Shown in pieces: positions 22,728-34,179 of a DNA stretch of 64,000 nt. Both the position numbers and the translations under genes were made by a program. Where the stretch lies: assembly GCA_958299035.1 (NCBI GenBank), contig CATQJL010000001.1, positions 2,542,001-2,606,000 of the forward strand, given 5' to 3'. Below the pieces are notes generated by a model, which searched no databases, was not told the DNA's origin, and was given only the letters and a program-made list of their open reading frames with translations. Each line of letters starts with the position of its first letter. The first letter of the stretch is position 1. Source of the DNA: Cylicocyclus nassatus (Eukaryota; Nematoda; Chromadorea; Rhabditida; Strongylidae).

Positions 22728-24422
22728 ATGGCATCGCTCCAGCTTTTCAGGATCAGGATTAACAACGCCTGCAAACTCGTGAAATCCCACGAGTCACAAA
22801 TCGAAAATATTGGTGTCCCCTTCATATTCCCCACACTGAAAGAGGAATGTGAACAGTACATAAAAGAGAAAACGGGACTGATAACCAATCTTCTCAACTC
22901 TCTACACAACGCAGTGAAGCTTCAAGAGACGCAGATCAACTCCGCGATCGAGTACATCAGCGCACGGAATGAGGAAAAAGAAAGAGACAAACTGATGATA
23001 GAGCTCAGCAAGCACTTAGAGATGGAATCACTTGACCTGGAAGTGATTGTAGTGCAGTGGCGGACAAGGATAGAGTTCCGGCAGTATGAACTGAAAGAAC
23101 AAGGCGCACTTCTGCACTGCGATGCTTCGAGTATACCGAGTCAACCAAGTAGTGATAATGGACAAGCTTGGATTCCAGAACGCAACGAAAGGCAAATAAA
23201 AATCCGAAAGCCTCTGCTCGAAATCCCTACCTTCTCAGGGAACTGCAATGAGTTCAACAGCTTCTGGACAGTGTTTGAATCTCTTATCCACACCGACGAA
23301 GACCTATCCGACACTGACAAATTCCTCTTTCTGAAGCAAGCACTGAAGGGGAAAGCAGCAGCCACCTTGAGCTGCATACCCGTTGTTGGAGAGAAATATC
23401 AAAAAGCGATAGAGATTTTGAAGAAACATTTCGATCGGTCTGCCAACATGGCAGACATACTCATAAACGAGATCGAAAAGCTTCCAAGGGCGTCAAATAA
23501 CCCGAACAGTTGCCGAGAAACCTTTGAAGCGATCAATTCAAGAATCATTCATCTTGAACAAACGGGAGCAAAGATGAACGCAGACAGACTTTGGCGTCGA
23601 ATAATCTTTTCCAAATTTCCCGAATCCATCTGTACGACCGCCATCCAGAAAGAAGTAGTACAAGATGATCCATTTGATGTTAGCGAAATCCTGAACACTA
23701 TCAACAGCATCATTTCACTGCGAGAGGCAATCTTGCTAACAACGAAAACTCTCTTTACAACCAACAACCACCCAAACCAAGAAGATGAAAGGAATACCAG
23801 ATGCGATAGAGAAGAACACTTTTCGAAACCAAAACGCTTGTGTTTATGTGGACAACCACATTCTCCTCACACCTGTCAGAGGTACACCACACCAGAAGCC
23901 CGACGACTTGAAGCAACAAATCAAGAAGTGTGTTGGAGATGTTTTGCAAGCGATCACAACTCGAACGCTTGCACGAATTTTGGTGTGTGCTCCAAATGCA
24001 AAGGATCACACCATGGATCTCTGTGCTTGTCAGAAGCAAGGCAACGCAGAGGGTTCACGGCGCAATCTCGAGACCCTGCACTTGACAATCATCAACATTC
24101 ACCTTCTCCTTGGTCACCACGTGACACTAACGATCGTCATGAGATGAGTAATACGCACGTCGTACAAGGTTCACGACAAGGAACTCACAATCCAGACGTA
24201 ATTCCACTTGCGCAGGATCAGTGCGTTCTTCAAATTGCTTCGGCACTCATATTCAACGAGGCAAAGTGGGATTACCAGCCGGTAACGATACTACTTGACT
24301 CCGGTGCACAACGAAGCTTCATCAAATCAGGACTCTGTGAAGAACTCAAGCTTCCACTCCTTCGTACTACTTCGTTTACTACATCTGGAATGGGCGAACA
24401 ACAAGCAATACAACTCATCTGA
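22728..24422 (+). CDS. BEL/Pao Gag with zinc knuckles and start of protease
   Basis: 564 codons from the ATG at 22728. The frame is open upstream to 22572 but has no better ATG. Residues ~163-330 (LEIPTFSGN, then FWTVFESLI, DTDKFLFLKQAL) match the DUF1759 Gag region of BEL/Pao elements. Cysteine-histidine knuckles follow near residues 371-425 (CLCGQPHSPHTC, CWRCFASDHNSNAC, CSKCKGSHHGSLC). The aspartic protease motif LLDSGAQRSF lies near residue 521. The frame ends within the protease-like DUF1758 region because of a frameshift. Gag would form the particle that packages element RNA. Whether it is expressed is unknown. Confidence 0.85.
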   Translation: MASLQLFRIRINNACKLVKSHESQIENIGVPFIFPTLKEECEQYIKEKTGLITNLLNSLHNAVKLQETQINSAIEYISARNEEKERDKLMIELSKHLEMESLDLEVIVVQWRTRIEFRQYELKEQGALLHCDASSIPSQPSSDNGQAWIPERNERQIKIRKPLLEIPTFSGNCNEFNSFWTVFESLIHTDEDLSDTDKFLFLKQALKGKAAATLSCIPVVGEKYQKAIEILKKHFDRSANMADILINEIEKLPRASNNPNSCRETFEAINSRIIHLEQTGAKMNADRLWRRIIFSKFPESICTTAIQKEVVQDDPFDVSEILNTINSIISLREAILLTTKTLFTTNNHPNQEDERNTRCDREEHFSKPKRLCLCGQPHSPHTCQRYTTPEARRLEATNQEVCWRCFASDHNSNACTNFGVCSKCKGSHHGSLCLSEARQRRGFTAQSRDPALDNHQHSPSPWSPRDTNDRHEMSNTHVVQGSRQGTHNPDVIPLAQDQCVLQIASALIFNEAKWDYQPVTILLDSGAQRSFIKSGLCEELKLPLLRTTSFTTSGMGEQQAIQLI

Positions 24423-25366
24423 AGTACAAATCACCTTGAAAAGTCTTTACAGCTCCGAAAAGCTCAAGAACTTGTCAGTGCACACTAAGCAGAAGCTGAC
24501 TACCGACATGCAGACGGCAACTCTCACGGAAGCAGACTTGCGTTTCATCTCTAACAAGAAACTGATAATCGCTCAAGATACGCTCTCCTCGAAAAGCGTC
24601 TCACCCGATCTGATCATAGGACAAGACCTCCTAAACCTTGTTACTCTCCACAACGACAGAATGCATAAGCTTCCTTCGGGTCTCATCCTGACTCCAACCA
24701 TCTTTGGATACGTTATATCAGGGACGAGCGCCACTACCACTACATCAAGTTTTGTTGGCACATTCGGCTGCATATCAACGCTGAAGGAAACACTCAGGAA
24801 CAACCGCCCAACATTTCCACAACACAACTTGAGATTGAAGAAACACAAATCGTACTCTTATCTCAACAGTACGAACACACGAGTGGGCGACAAGCCCATC
24901 ATCGGCATCATCGGCAAAGCAGGAAGAAGGAACACTCCAAAGGAGAACGATTCCGTTGCGAACAAAACTACAACCATGTTCTTCATCCAGCCGACAGTCC
25001 AGCTTCACAAGGCAAACTGCCTCCATTCTCGCTGAAGCTCGAGCAGACAGACAACGTTGGTTGGCCACAATACGCTCCACGACGAACTCCAATGTTCGCG
25101 CCCATTATCTGATGGAATGGCTACCGCAGCGTTTCACAAATAATGAAGCCAAGATAAGGATGACGAATACACCGGAGATAAGACATCATGAGTACACACA
25201 TCGCGCAAACACGCCGTCTATCAAGGATATGGTCATCAATGGATCATCTACCATCGATACAGTGTGGAAAAGGAGGAAATGGCGAGGACGACGAGCAGCG
25301 TTAAACCGCCCAACAGCTTCAGCGACCACTCCAGAATCTTTTCCTATTATCACTTCATCTAAATAA
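24423..25366 (+). pseudogene. BEL protease-region remnant after frameshift
   Basis: The DUF1758-like region resumes in another frame, with DLIIGQDLL, LPSGLILTPTIFGYVISG and related segments, to about 24770. It is followed by unrecognised sequence to 25366. No YXDD-type reverse transcriptase motif, RNase H or integrase follows before the 3' LTR at 25526. This is a large internal deletion relative to a full BEL element of 6-7 kb. Confidence 0.75.
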
Positions 25367-25525
25367 TCTACTCTTGTGTGTATGTTTAAGTTACTTGCAA
25401 CCCCTCCTTCATAGCTCATTTTTTTTGTATGCGTACGTATTAACTTATTCGCTAGTCAACTTCACATGTATCAGCTACCCTAATTAAGATCTTACTAGAT
25501 CTCACTTCCTCTCGCTCGCCCGGAG

Positions 25526-25892
25526 TGTTGATGATTTCTGTATCATCAACCATTCATGAACTCTATATTTTATATAGCCTACGGAATCCCCGTAGGCTAA
25601 ATGTTGAGCTACTCACTCTTGAGTATCTAATCACTCAAGAGTGAGTGGTACCCGTGCGCCAGGAGTGTAGCCAATCGGCGGCATCTCCTTTCAAGCACCA
25701 ACTCCTGTACATTGTACCCTGTGCTCGGTTCAGCTCCGCCTTCCTCCGTTTATAAGGAGCCTCCGAATGTATTAGGGGTTGCTCCCCGGTCCACACCGGG
25801 ACACCTCACACTCTTCTCGAATAATCTACGCCCGTGCGAATAAACCTTACTCCACAACTCGTCTACCCCCTAATCACTTGGTACCCACCAAA
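25526..25892 (+). repeat. BEL 3' LTR
   Basis: A 367-bp direct copy of 21305-21671 with a handful of substitutions (TATATTCT against TATATTTT, GTATATAAGGAGTC against GTTTATAAGGAGCC). It is followed by the GCTAT duplication at 25893-25897. Confidence 0.9.
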
Positions 25893-25907
25893 GCTATGAT
25901 CTATCTA

Positions 25908-27547
25908 CAGTGACCGCCAAGAAGTTGCGGACAAGCCGCCTTCCTTTTTTCATCGCTCATTTTCGGATGGAAAACGAAGATGAAAAAATGATTGGATTGC
26001 ATGTGGTGATAGAGCTCACCAAGAGCTACAACCCACGTTGCGCTTTCTGGAAAACTTGCATTATAAAAGTTTTAAAAATCTTTTTATAAAAAAAGTCCGA
26101 AAATGGCCGCGCCACAATGTCGCGGGCAATAATTCTTCGAATGCGAAAATTTTCTGTTAGGTCTTTTCTTGCAGCAAAAACAGAAGTTATCCGGACAGGT
26201 AAGCATACTATATCGTAGAACTTATCGAGGGGAATAATTGGGTAATGGTTCCTTCCAAAAAACCCAAGCTTGAATTTTGTTTTGCTTTTTTTTCAAAAAA
26301 TAACTTCTAATTCCCTGCTTCAAGCCAAATCACTTCACATGGAAATCTATTCAAGGCATTCCAACAAGGCTGTTCGGATAAAATGGATGCTCTTTGCCAT
26401 CCTCTATGCATCGGACGTGTATTGGTGAGTTTCTTTGCTGAAAATGGCTCTCGACAGTGCGTGTACATGACCCCACCTGCATCTCACCGCTGACTTTGCA
26501 GGCTTGTATCTCAGCCGGCAGTCACTCCACGAGCCTGCAAGTAGACTCATTCGAAAGGGCGTGACTTCTTCGACACGATGATATGCAAAAGAGTTGGGTA
26601 TAATAAACAGCAGAGATTTGGCGGATGAGGTGACAAAGCGCAGCTTCACTGGTAGGCTAAGTTTTTTCCGGCAAAGTTGAGCTAAGCTTCTTTCGCCACC
26701 AGTTTCATCCTGGAAGTTCAAAACCGTCAATTTTCTTGTATTAGATCCATTTTGGAGCTCTAAGACCGTTCTAGTGTTGATAAGAGCCTTTACTCCATTC
26801 ACCTCTAAGGTTGCGCTTTACCACCCCATCCGCCAAATCTCTGCTGTTTATTATACCCAACTCTTTTGCATACCATCGTGTCGAGAAAGTCACGCTCTTT
26901 CTAATGAGCCTACTTGCAGGCTTGTGAAGTGACTGCCGGCCGATATACAGGCCTGCAAAGCGGTGCAAGTCAGCGGTGAGGTGCTGGTGGGGGTCATGTG
27001 CACGCACTGTCAAGAGCCATTTCCAGCAAAGAAACACACCTGCACACGTCCAATGCGTAGAGAATGGCAAAGGGCATCCATTTTATCCGAACAGCCTTGT
27101 TATGCCTTGAATAGATTTCCATGTGAAGTGATTTGGCTTGAAGCAGGGAATTAGAAGTTATTTTTTGAAAAAAAGCAAAACAAATCAAGCTTGGGTTTTT
27201 TGGAAGGAACCATTACCCAATTATTCCCCTCGATAAGTTCTACGATATAGTATGCTTACCTGTCCGGATAACTTCTGTTTTTGCTACAAGAAAAGACCTA
27301 ACAGAAAATTTTCGCATTCGAAGAATTATTGTCCGCGACATTGTGGCGCGGCCATTTTCGGACTTTTTTTATAAAAAGATTTTTAAAACTTTTATAATGC
27401 AAGTTTTCCAGAAAGCGTGTGGGTTGTAGCTCTTGGTGAGCTCTATCACCACATGCAATCCAATCATTTTTTCATCTTCGTTTTCCGTCCGAAAATGAGC
27501 GATGAAAAAAGGAAGGCGGTTTGTCCGCAACTTTTTGGCGGTCACTG
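25908..27547. mobile_element. 1.64-kb foldback element, TA-flanked
   Basis: Two arms of ~780-830 bp are near-perfect inverted repeats around a loop of roughly 60-120 bp near 26,700-26,800. The ends are CAGTGACCGCCAA and its complement, flanked by TA at 25906-25907 and 27548-27549, as in the Tc1/mariner superfamily. Open frames in the arms mirror one another and resemble no transposase. A transcript would fold into a long double-stranded RNA. Confidence 0.85.
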
Positions 27548-27747
27548 TATCTATGCTTTTCTACAGAGCTCATTACGTTCTGCCGCTTTTTGCTAGCCAA
27601 ATGCTCGTTTACGCGCAGGCGCAATGGTCTACTTTTACCTATGTATATGACAGAGCAAGCTAAATATTCTATTTGATACACGAGCCAGACTTCGAACAAC
27701 CTCCAGCTTTTCCGTAAGAGCAAATGAGGCAATTTCGCGTGATACAA
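27548..27747 (-). pseudogene. GIY-YIG nuclease domain fragment, first half
   Basis: The minus strand reads VYQIEYLACSVIYIGKS followed by LRVNEHLASKKR, a recognisable GIY-YIG core (here VIYIG) with downstream arginine and the EHL segment. Such domains end Penelope-like and some other nematode retroelements. The sequence is interrupted at 27547 by the foldback and resumes at 21304-21139. It is a fragment only. Confidence 0.65.
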
Positions 27748-28069
27748 GTCTTGTCATTAATTCGGTTACGTACCATTTGTGTTTTGATGTTGTCTCGGGG
27801 AATATTCATATATTATTATTAATATTGGTATCGTTACTTCAACACACTACGAAATGAACGAGTGCTTTAAACGTGTATTAGTGTTTTGAAGTGTCACCTA
27901 TAACAACCTATACGGCAGAAGAAAAGTATTGAAATCAGTTACCACAATATATCCAGGTTCCAAGAAATAGGACATATGACATATTTTCACAGTCATTTGC
28001 CCTGTGAACTCAATGAAAATGCTGTAAAATTGTGCCGAGGATATAATATGGCACTGCTAAACATGTTTG

Positions 28070-28264
28070 CAGCAGAAATCAGTGAACTCTCAGGATATCG
28101 AAGTCTTCGATGAACAGCTAGCTGCTCGCGAGCTGAGGCTCATCAAAAAACTCACGATCTCCACGTTCAGTTGCTTTGTCGAAAACGTTAGCAGTGCCAT
28201 AGCAGATCCTCAGTACAACGTTACGACGTTTTCGTCGACTTTCTGGAAAGATAAACGACTTTGA
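28070..28264 (+). CDS. Possible orphan terminal exon
   Basis: After an acceptor ending TTTGCAG the frame reads SQDIEVFDEQLAARELRLIK and continues to STFWKDKRL and a TGA. Composition looks protein-like (mixed charged and hydrophobic, no low complexity), but I recognise no family. I could not find a matching upstream exon on the plus strand. It may be the last exon of a gene lost to repeats, or chance. Confidence 0.3.
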   Translation, partial: QQKSVNSQDIEVFDEQLAARELRLIKKLTISTFSCFVENVSSAIADPQYNVTTFSSTFWKDKRL

Positions 28265-28299
28265 AAACAAGAGGATTCCCTGGGGATTATCCTATACGT

Positions 28300-28490
28300 T
28301 GGAAAGTATAGTTGGAACCAAATGCTTTCGAATATCGTATTTGAATAACTTATTTGAACTAGAACAGTCGAATCTTCAGAAAAGTGCATTTATTGATTTC
28401 GATACGTTAAATGAACAGATATTCGAATAAAGGTCTTTTTCATTCATTCGTCTATTCGAATATTTAACATTCAAAAAATGTTCGATTCCA
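28300..28490 (+). repeat. TATTCGAAT-rich foldback repeat
   Basis: Same family as 38732-39650: AGTATAGTTRGAACC, then TCGAAT-rich arms, AAAGTGCA.TTATT and the mirrored end. The arms are more diverged here. Confidence 0.55.
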
Positions 28491-28689
28491 ATTATATTGG
28501 AAAGCTTGTATGGCAATGTTCTGCCATCCATTAACTTAAGCATTAGGGTATAAGAACCTCTACAACACCGACAAAAAAGCAGAATACAGATATTTGAAGT
28601 AGCGAGATATGACGCTTCTCCTCTGAAATCCCCTCCCTCTCCACGGGGATTTACGTGCATACAGCCCTAACTTAGGATGGAAAGGTGCA

Positions 28690-29768
28690 AAGATTCTACA
28701 GGTAGCATGAAGAAAATCAAAGACGTTCTGTGTGACAGCAAGGCGGTTGCATTGCAAATATAAGATGCAGATTTAACCCCATGTTGCTGGTCACTGGGGA
28801 TGTTGCAATTATACCTCTTATGTTCATTCAAAACTTGCATTTTTTTATTTGAAAGAGAGCTGATAGTGAACTGTTCCCTATCCGACTCTGCCTCGGCGAG
28901 GACGATCGAGACTACGTTGCACAAGTCATATGACATAACCAGGATTTCCGGCCAGGAGAAATCGACAAAATATTTTTTAGAATGGGTGCATGGCGTTAGC
29001 CACATTCCGAAAAAATTTTTGGGATGCTTCACAGAATTACTGCGAGCTTATAACCCCGATATTTCAAAAAAAGGAGGGATGGCGCCGGCTACGCCCTCCC
29101 CCCCTCCCTCCAAATTTTTAGAAGGCTAATTTGAATTTTTAAAAAAATTCAAAAATTATTTCAATTATTTGCAAGCATAGACTGCTCTTGATAAAGCGCT
29201 TTTTTTCCTTTGCTGGTGCTGACATCGAATGTCCACATCGTCATATAGGGCTTCGGTATATGTTTTCTCTTATGTTGCATTACATAACTTTCTTCCTTCA
29301 GTAACTGAGAACTGGCTGGTCTTTTGTCTTATTTATTGTGTTGCCAGATTTTCTGTTCGATTTCGGTGTTTTTAAGGTGTACACGAGTGTATACATAAGA
29401 TAAAATAGATGGAAAGTCACTTGCAAACCTACACGATCAAGTACGTAACTTCCAAAAATTTCGCGACCCATCGAGGGGGGGGGGGGGCCTTGGTGCGCGA
29501 CTGGCACAAATGAGGACTTATTTACACACTTTCGGCGTCAGAATGTTATCTGTCTGGATACATAATTCAATAGTCATCTTTGTTATGAAATTTTAGAATA
29601 ACAGAAGTGTGGAGGGTGAAGAAGCAAGTATCAATGAAGTGCAGCAGGTAATCGACAGCCTTTAACTATGTATACGATCAGTCTCCGTCAATACAGATAG
29701 AACATAAGTTGGAGAAAGGAGAGGATTATGCCCTTGCAAACAAACAGAGAAGACAAGTAATTTTATTA
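28690..29768. other. Unassigned stretch with G/C runs
   Basis: No supported gene. A C-rich run near 29094-29113 and a 13-G run near 29475-29488 lie beside sequence like the end of the hAT-like element at 16356 (TTTCGCGACCCAT). A related degraded element probably sits here. Confidence 0.4.
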
Positions 29769-29770
29769 TA

Positions 29771-30685
29771 CAGGGTGCGTCATAACTCTGGGAGCCTACT
29801 TTGTATTACTCTAACTTAAGAAGCTACCGATGAGTTTGATTTCAAGTTTATGCCACATGATGCTGTAACCATTCTTTACAGAATACATCTTTTTGAGCTC
29901 AAAAGAATTGGCACATGTTTTTGTAATAAAGGATTGAATCAAACTAGTACTTTTGCAAAGCCAAAACTCGAAAATTTTGATGTTTACAATTTATTTCATA
30001 GGAAACAGCGAAAATTACAGGGCCTACAATGTAGAGGAGGCTTTGCGCTACTACATGTTACCAGTTGCGTTCGTCATTAGCAATTTTTTCGAGAAGGAAA
30101 AATAAGAATTTGCGAATGTTGCCGGGCGTGCCAGTGCCTCCTATCTTTTTAGCAAATTTAGAAGCAAGGAGAACGCAGCAGTCACTGCAAACAAGGCTAT
30201 TTTCTTTCCATTAGTCTATATAAGCACCTGTTCAAATTTGATTGATGAAACATATTTTATGCTTCTTAGATGTTAATTTTCCGTTTTCTTCCCAAACAGT
30301 CGTATTCAAATTAACGGTATGCTATGCATGCCTCCAATTGAAACTGCAATATTTTTATCACCGAACTTTGCAGAAAACTTTCTCCAAAGAATATTGTAGA
30401 CAAAAGTTTGCTCTATCATGCTGCGCAGTTTTTAAGTGAAAGAAGCAATTGTTGTGGTGGTGGTGTGGGATGAAATTCATTACGACTACCTGCTGCCGCG
30501 ACAGCTGCATTAGCCAAGATTCTGAAGGCTTGCGCTGAAGCCAAAGAGGCTTTTTCAAAATTTGTGAGATAGGCTAGAGTTGTGATACTTTGAGTTATGC
30601 GTGGGCCAAATTACTTATTTCTAGGTCCTTTCCTTCTAATTATATCGAAAAAAGGTCCAGGCTTCCAGACTTTTGACGCACCCTG
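29771..30685. mobile_element. Tc1/mariner-like non-autonomous element
   Basis: The 915-bp element has ends CAGGGTGCGTCA and TGACGCACCCTG, flanked by TA at both ends (29769-29770 and 30686-30687). The terminal sequence and TA target fit mariner-type elements. No transposase frame is visible, so it would depend on a relative. Confidence 0.8.
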
Positions 30686-30998
30686 TATTTCAAGGCAATG
30701 CAAGTTGTTTTAGAAGATTTCTTCAAATTACAAATTTGATTTTTCAAGCCACTCAAGTATTGATCATTAAAATACTTTCTTACAGGTCATAGAAGACCGA
30801 AGCCGCTATGTTCTCAGGTCTATGTCCCCGAAGGAAGTGAGCTTGTCTAAAATATTCTTGTACTTTTGTAGAAAAAGCTGCTTTGCTACAGTAGCATGTG
30901 GTGTTGTAAGATACTTGACGGCAGTGTTCAATAGAGATATTTGAACGGTTCTTTTTCGTTTCTGATCTCACGCGTTTTATCTAACGAGATTGTGCTCG

Positions 30999-31568
30999 AG
31001 TCGGTTTCTTGTATGGCTCAGTTCGCAATTCGCGATACTTGTCGAAACAACGACAATTTCAAATGTGATCAACAGACACTACTGATTAAATAATCTTTAT
31101 TACAAAAGATTACTTGACACAAGGAAATAATGTAGAACAAAAGAATAGTTAGACGAGAGCACCACCAAATTCGGTGAGTGCAACAGATGAGACTGAATAA
31201 TCTAGGCTCAAATTGTAGACATGGACCACCTTAGTTAGGGCTCCGCCCCTCTCTATCTCTCAGACTCCGATCTCTCATCGGCGTCTGTCCCCTGGGTATA
31301 CGTGGCCACACCCACTCCACTGGATCCAAATCGATCCCCAGAGAGCCTTTGGGCCACGCCCCTCTCTATCTCTAAGACTCCGATCTCTCATCGGCGTCTG
31401 TCCCCGGGGTATGACAGTCGCGCTTCACTAATTAGATCGGTTATTGATTGGCAATAATTCATGAATGAAGAAAACAGCCAAAAGAAGCACGCTCTAATTA
31501 GCATTCGTTATTGACTGCTAATAACTCATGATAGAAAACAATCTGCCAAAAGATGCACTAGTACAACA
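30999..31568 (-). repeat. 3' LTR of gag-only element
   Basis: A 570-bp direct repeat of 36523-37092. It contains an internal duplicated block (CCGATCTCTCATCGGCGTCTG, truncated here as CTCTCATCGGCG) near 31267 and 31380, and a pair of related ATTCGTTATTGACTG/ATCGGTTATTGATTG blocks. Confidence 0.9.
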
Positions 31569-31744
31569 TGGGGGTCCCCTCAGAACTAAGCGCTTCCACT
31601 GCGCTTAACAGCATAAAATAACTTCTCACCTCTGGAGAAATACTTTTCAGTATCGTAAACAAAAAAAACTGTATGAGACTGAGCCCAGCTTCTCTGAACT
31701 CTCACATGCTTCCAGCAAATTTTTTTTACCATATTGCAGTCCGC

Positions 31745-33944
31745 CATAGGTGCGATGGGGTGAGCGGGGTCCCTCCAAGGTGAAGGGTGTCGCAGCTGAT
31801 TTTGACCCTCAAAAGTGAAGGGTGTCTGTAAAGTGCCGGCGTCGACCGGGGGGGAGGGGAACTGAAAAATTTTAAGCGTCGACGGGGAAGGATTGAAAAA
31901 TTGGTGAAAAAAATGGTCAAAATTATAAAATTATCCGGTATAAATGATCAAATTTTCTAAATTGGATTTTAGTGAAATGTTTACAAGTACTTTGTTTTCA
32001 ATAAATATTATTTCATTTTCATACATTTTCGGTAAGAAAATGCATGTTCAGGTGGGTAGAACGTGTAATGTTGTAATGTGATTTCGACTGAAAATTGCAA
32101 TGGACAATGGCAGATACTCAAGGTTGGAAAGTGCTGAATGAAGTCCGGAACTTACAAATGTGGATAATGTTAATAAGAGGCTCCTCGATTATTAGGAATT
32201 ATTGTTGTTAATAAATCCGTAAGTCGGTATCTATGGACTACAATAAAAAAATTGTTCTCAACTGTGTCCACTTAAAGCAGAATAACATACACAGTGTAGC
32301 ACAGTGGTAAGACTAGTGTAACTGATGTCAGGAGAAATCCCCTAGGGCAGTAAAGTTGAAGCTACGATGTTGACGATAATTGAGGCAAGGTCATTTCTAA
32401 CGCGAGTAATTAGCAGTAGATCGCTCTCCAGTATAACTCTTGTATAAATGGGCTAAAGCCAATTTTAAGCTAGATTCGGATTCTAGCCTTTAAAAGCTAT
32501 ACAGCGATATATAATTTGTGAGGTTCAATATCTTTACCAGGTGAGATAGTTCCCAGAGGTCCAACGGTACCCCCCCCCCCTCCAGGTCAGGGCCCCATAT
32601 CTCCACGGTGAGGGCATTTCATGATTTAATTTTTTTTGCTTCTTCAAGAGGGAGGTCCATTTAGTGTTACCTATACCCTCGCAAAGAGATTCCATGAGAC
32701 CGACTAACTCAAATTCCAAATTTACCTGTGTTTTTCAAGCGCCTTTTATTCCTTGCTGTAACTCTCCTTCAATATATCCGATCTCTCTGCGAGGGTATAA
32801 CTAAGACTCAATAAGCCTCCCTCTGTAAGATGCAAAAAAAAGTGTAGCATGGAATGCCCCCGTCGCCGAGATATGAAGCTGCAAAGAAACCCATCAAAAA
32901 TCGATTTTTTTAATATAACTTTTGTATAAGTGAATAAATCAACACGGCGATAGTAAAGATGAATTCGTCTCGTCAAGAGCTTTCGAATGATATATAACAT
33001 GTGGGGGTAATATGTATTTTAAGCCCTGCGAGGGGGGTGAGCAGTCTCAGTTGAGCCTGCTCACCTCCCGGCGCCTCTCTAATGCATTAAGGTGGCGGGG
33101 GGTGAGCACCTTGAACTGAGGCCGCTCACCCACCCTCGCAGGGCTTAAAAAACATAGGACCCCCACATGCTATATATCAATCGAGAGCTCTTGAAGATTA
33201 GAATCTACCTATACCCTCGCATCTCAAATTCGTTCACATATACACAAGTTATTTGCGAAAAATCGATTTTTGGAGTTGTGTTTTCTGCTCTATTTGCGAC
33301 TTCGTAACTCTAAGAGGAATTCTTTTTAGGATCCAGTTTTTTTTTTCTATATGATAGAGGAAAGGTTACTTACTAACGCCTGTACTCTCGCAAGATGATA
33401 TTATGCAAGTGACTTAAGTTATACTAACTCAAAAACTGACTTTCCTTAAAAATGACCAACACTGTGATTTCAACTATACTGCCCTAGAAATTTCTCCTGA
33501 CATCATTTATACTATTTTTATCATTATTCTGGACTCTATATTTTTATTATGCTCTAAGTAAACACAAATGAACAACAAATTCTTTTATTATAGCACATAA
33601 ATACCGATAAAACAATTCATTTGCAAAAAAATTCATGATCAATGGCTCTTATTAACATCGTTCACATCAAAATTTTCCAATAAAGCTGTCCATCAGCGCC
33701 CTTCAAGCCTCTTAATGTCTGCCATTGCCCGCTGCCCATATCGTTGTAGTTCGAACCCATTTTTACAACATCCGATCCTTCTAAAAATGCATTTTTTCAT
33801 TCAATATTTTTGTAATTCCGTGTGCAGTAATTCTTCACCTTAAAAAATTTTTTTCGTCCCTTTCATGTGAAGGGGGGGGGGTGGTCCGACCTCCAAAGTG
33901 AAGGGGGGGGGGGGTGAGCTTTTGCTCACCCCATCGCACCTATG
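31745..33944. mobile_element. 2.2-kb DNA element with 8-bp target duplication
   Basis: The ends are CATAGGTGCGATGGGGTGAGC and its exact complement, flanked by CAGTCCGC at 31737-31744 and 33945-33952. Eight-bp duplications occur in hAT, P and Merlin-like groups, and the termini match none that I know. The interior has no long frame. It has G-rich runs near both ends (GTGAAGGG repeats), imperfect inverted symmetry throughout, and a central palindrome at 33020-33148 (TAAGCCCTGCGAGGG against CCCTCGCAGGGCTTA). It interrupts the 3' untranslated part of the gag-only element. Confidence 0.8.
33020..33148. repeat. Palindrome inside the 2.2-kb element
   Basis: Arms TAAGCCCTGCGAGGG and CCCTCGCAGGGCTTA enclose GGTGAGCAG/CTGCTCACC-type inner stems. 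It could extrude as a cruciform or form an RNA hairpin. Confidence 0.7.
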
Positions 33945-34179
33945 CAGTCCGCAATATTACTTTCTTTGGCAAAAAAAACATGTGACTCCGATCTTTGCGA
34001 CTTGGGGAGAAAAACTGAACACTGAACTCCCAGGTTCGCCAGCAAAAAAAAAGAGAAAGGTACTACATGGAAACAATACAGTTGCAATGGCTAATGATTA
34101 TAAACAAAGAAGAACTTGGTGACGACTAACAGGAAAAACACTAACAATGTGATCACTTAGAGATTCTTCAGAGCAGGAA

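Larger units (their letters stand above)
21305..25892 (+). mobile_element. BEL/Pao-like LTR retrotransposon, internally deleted
   Basis: Two 367-bp LTRs (21305-21671 and 25526-25892) are nearly identical. The element is flanked by the 5-bp duplication GCTAT at 21300-21304 and 25893-25897. The order is LTR, primer-binding site, structured leader, gag, partial protease region, LTR. Reverse transcriptase, RNase H and integrase are missing, so it could only move with proteins supplied by another element. Near-identical LTRs indicate a recent insertion. Confidence 0.9.
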
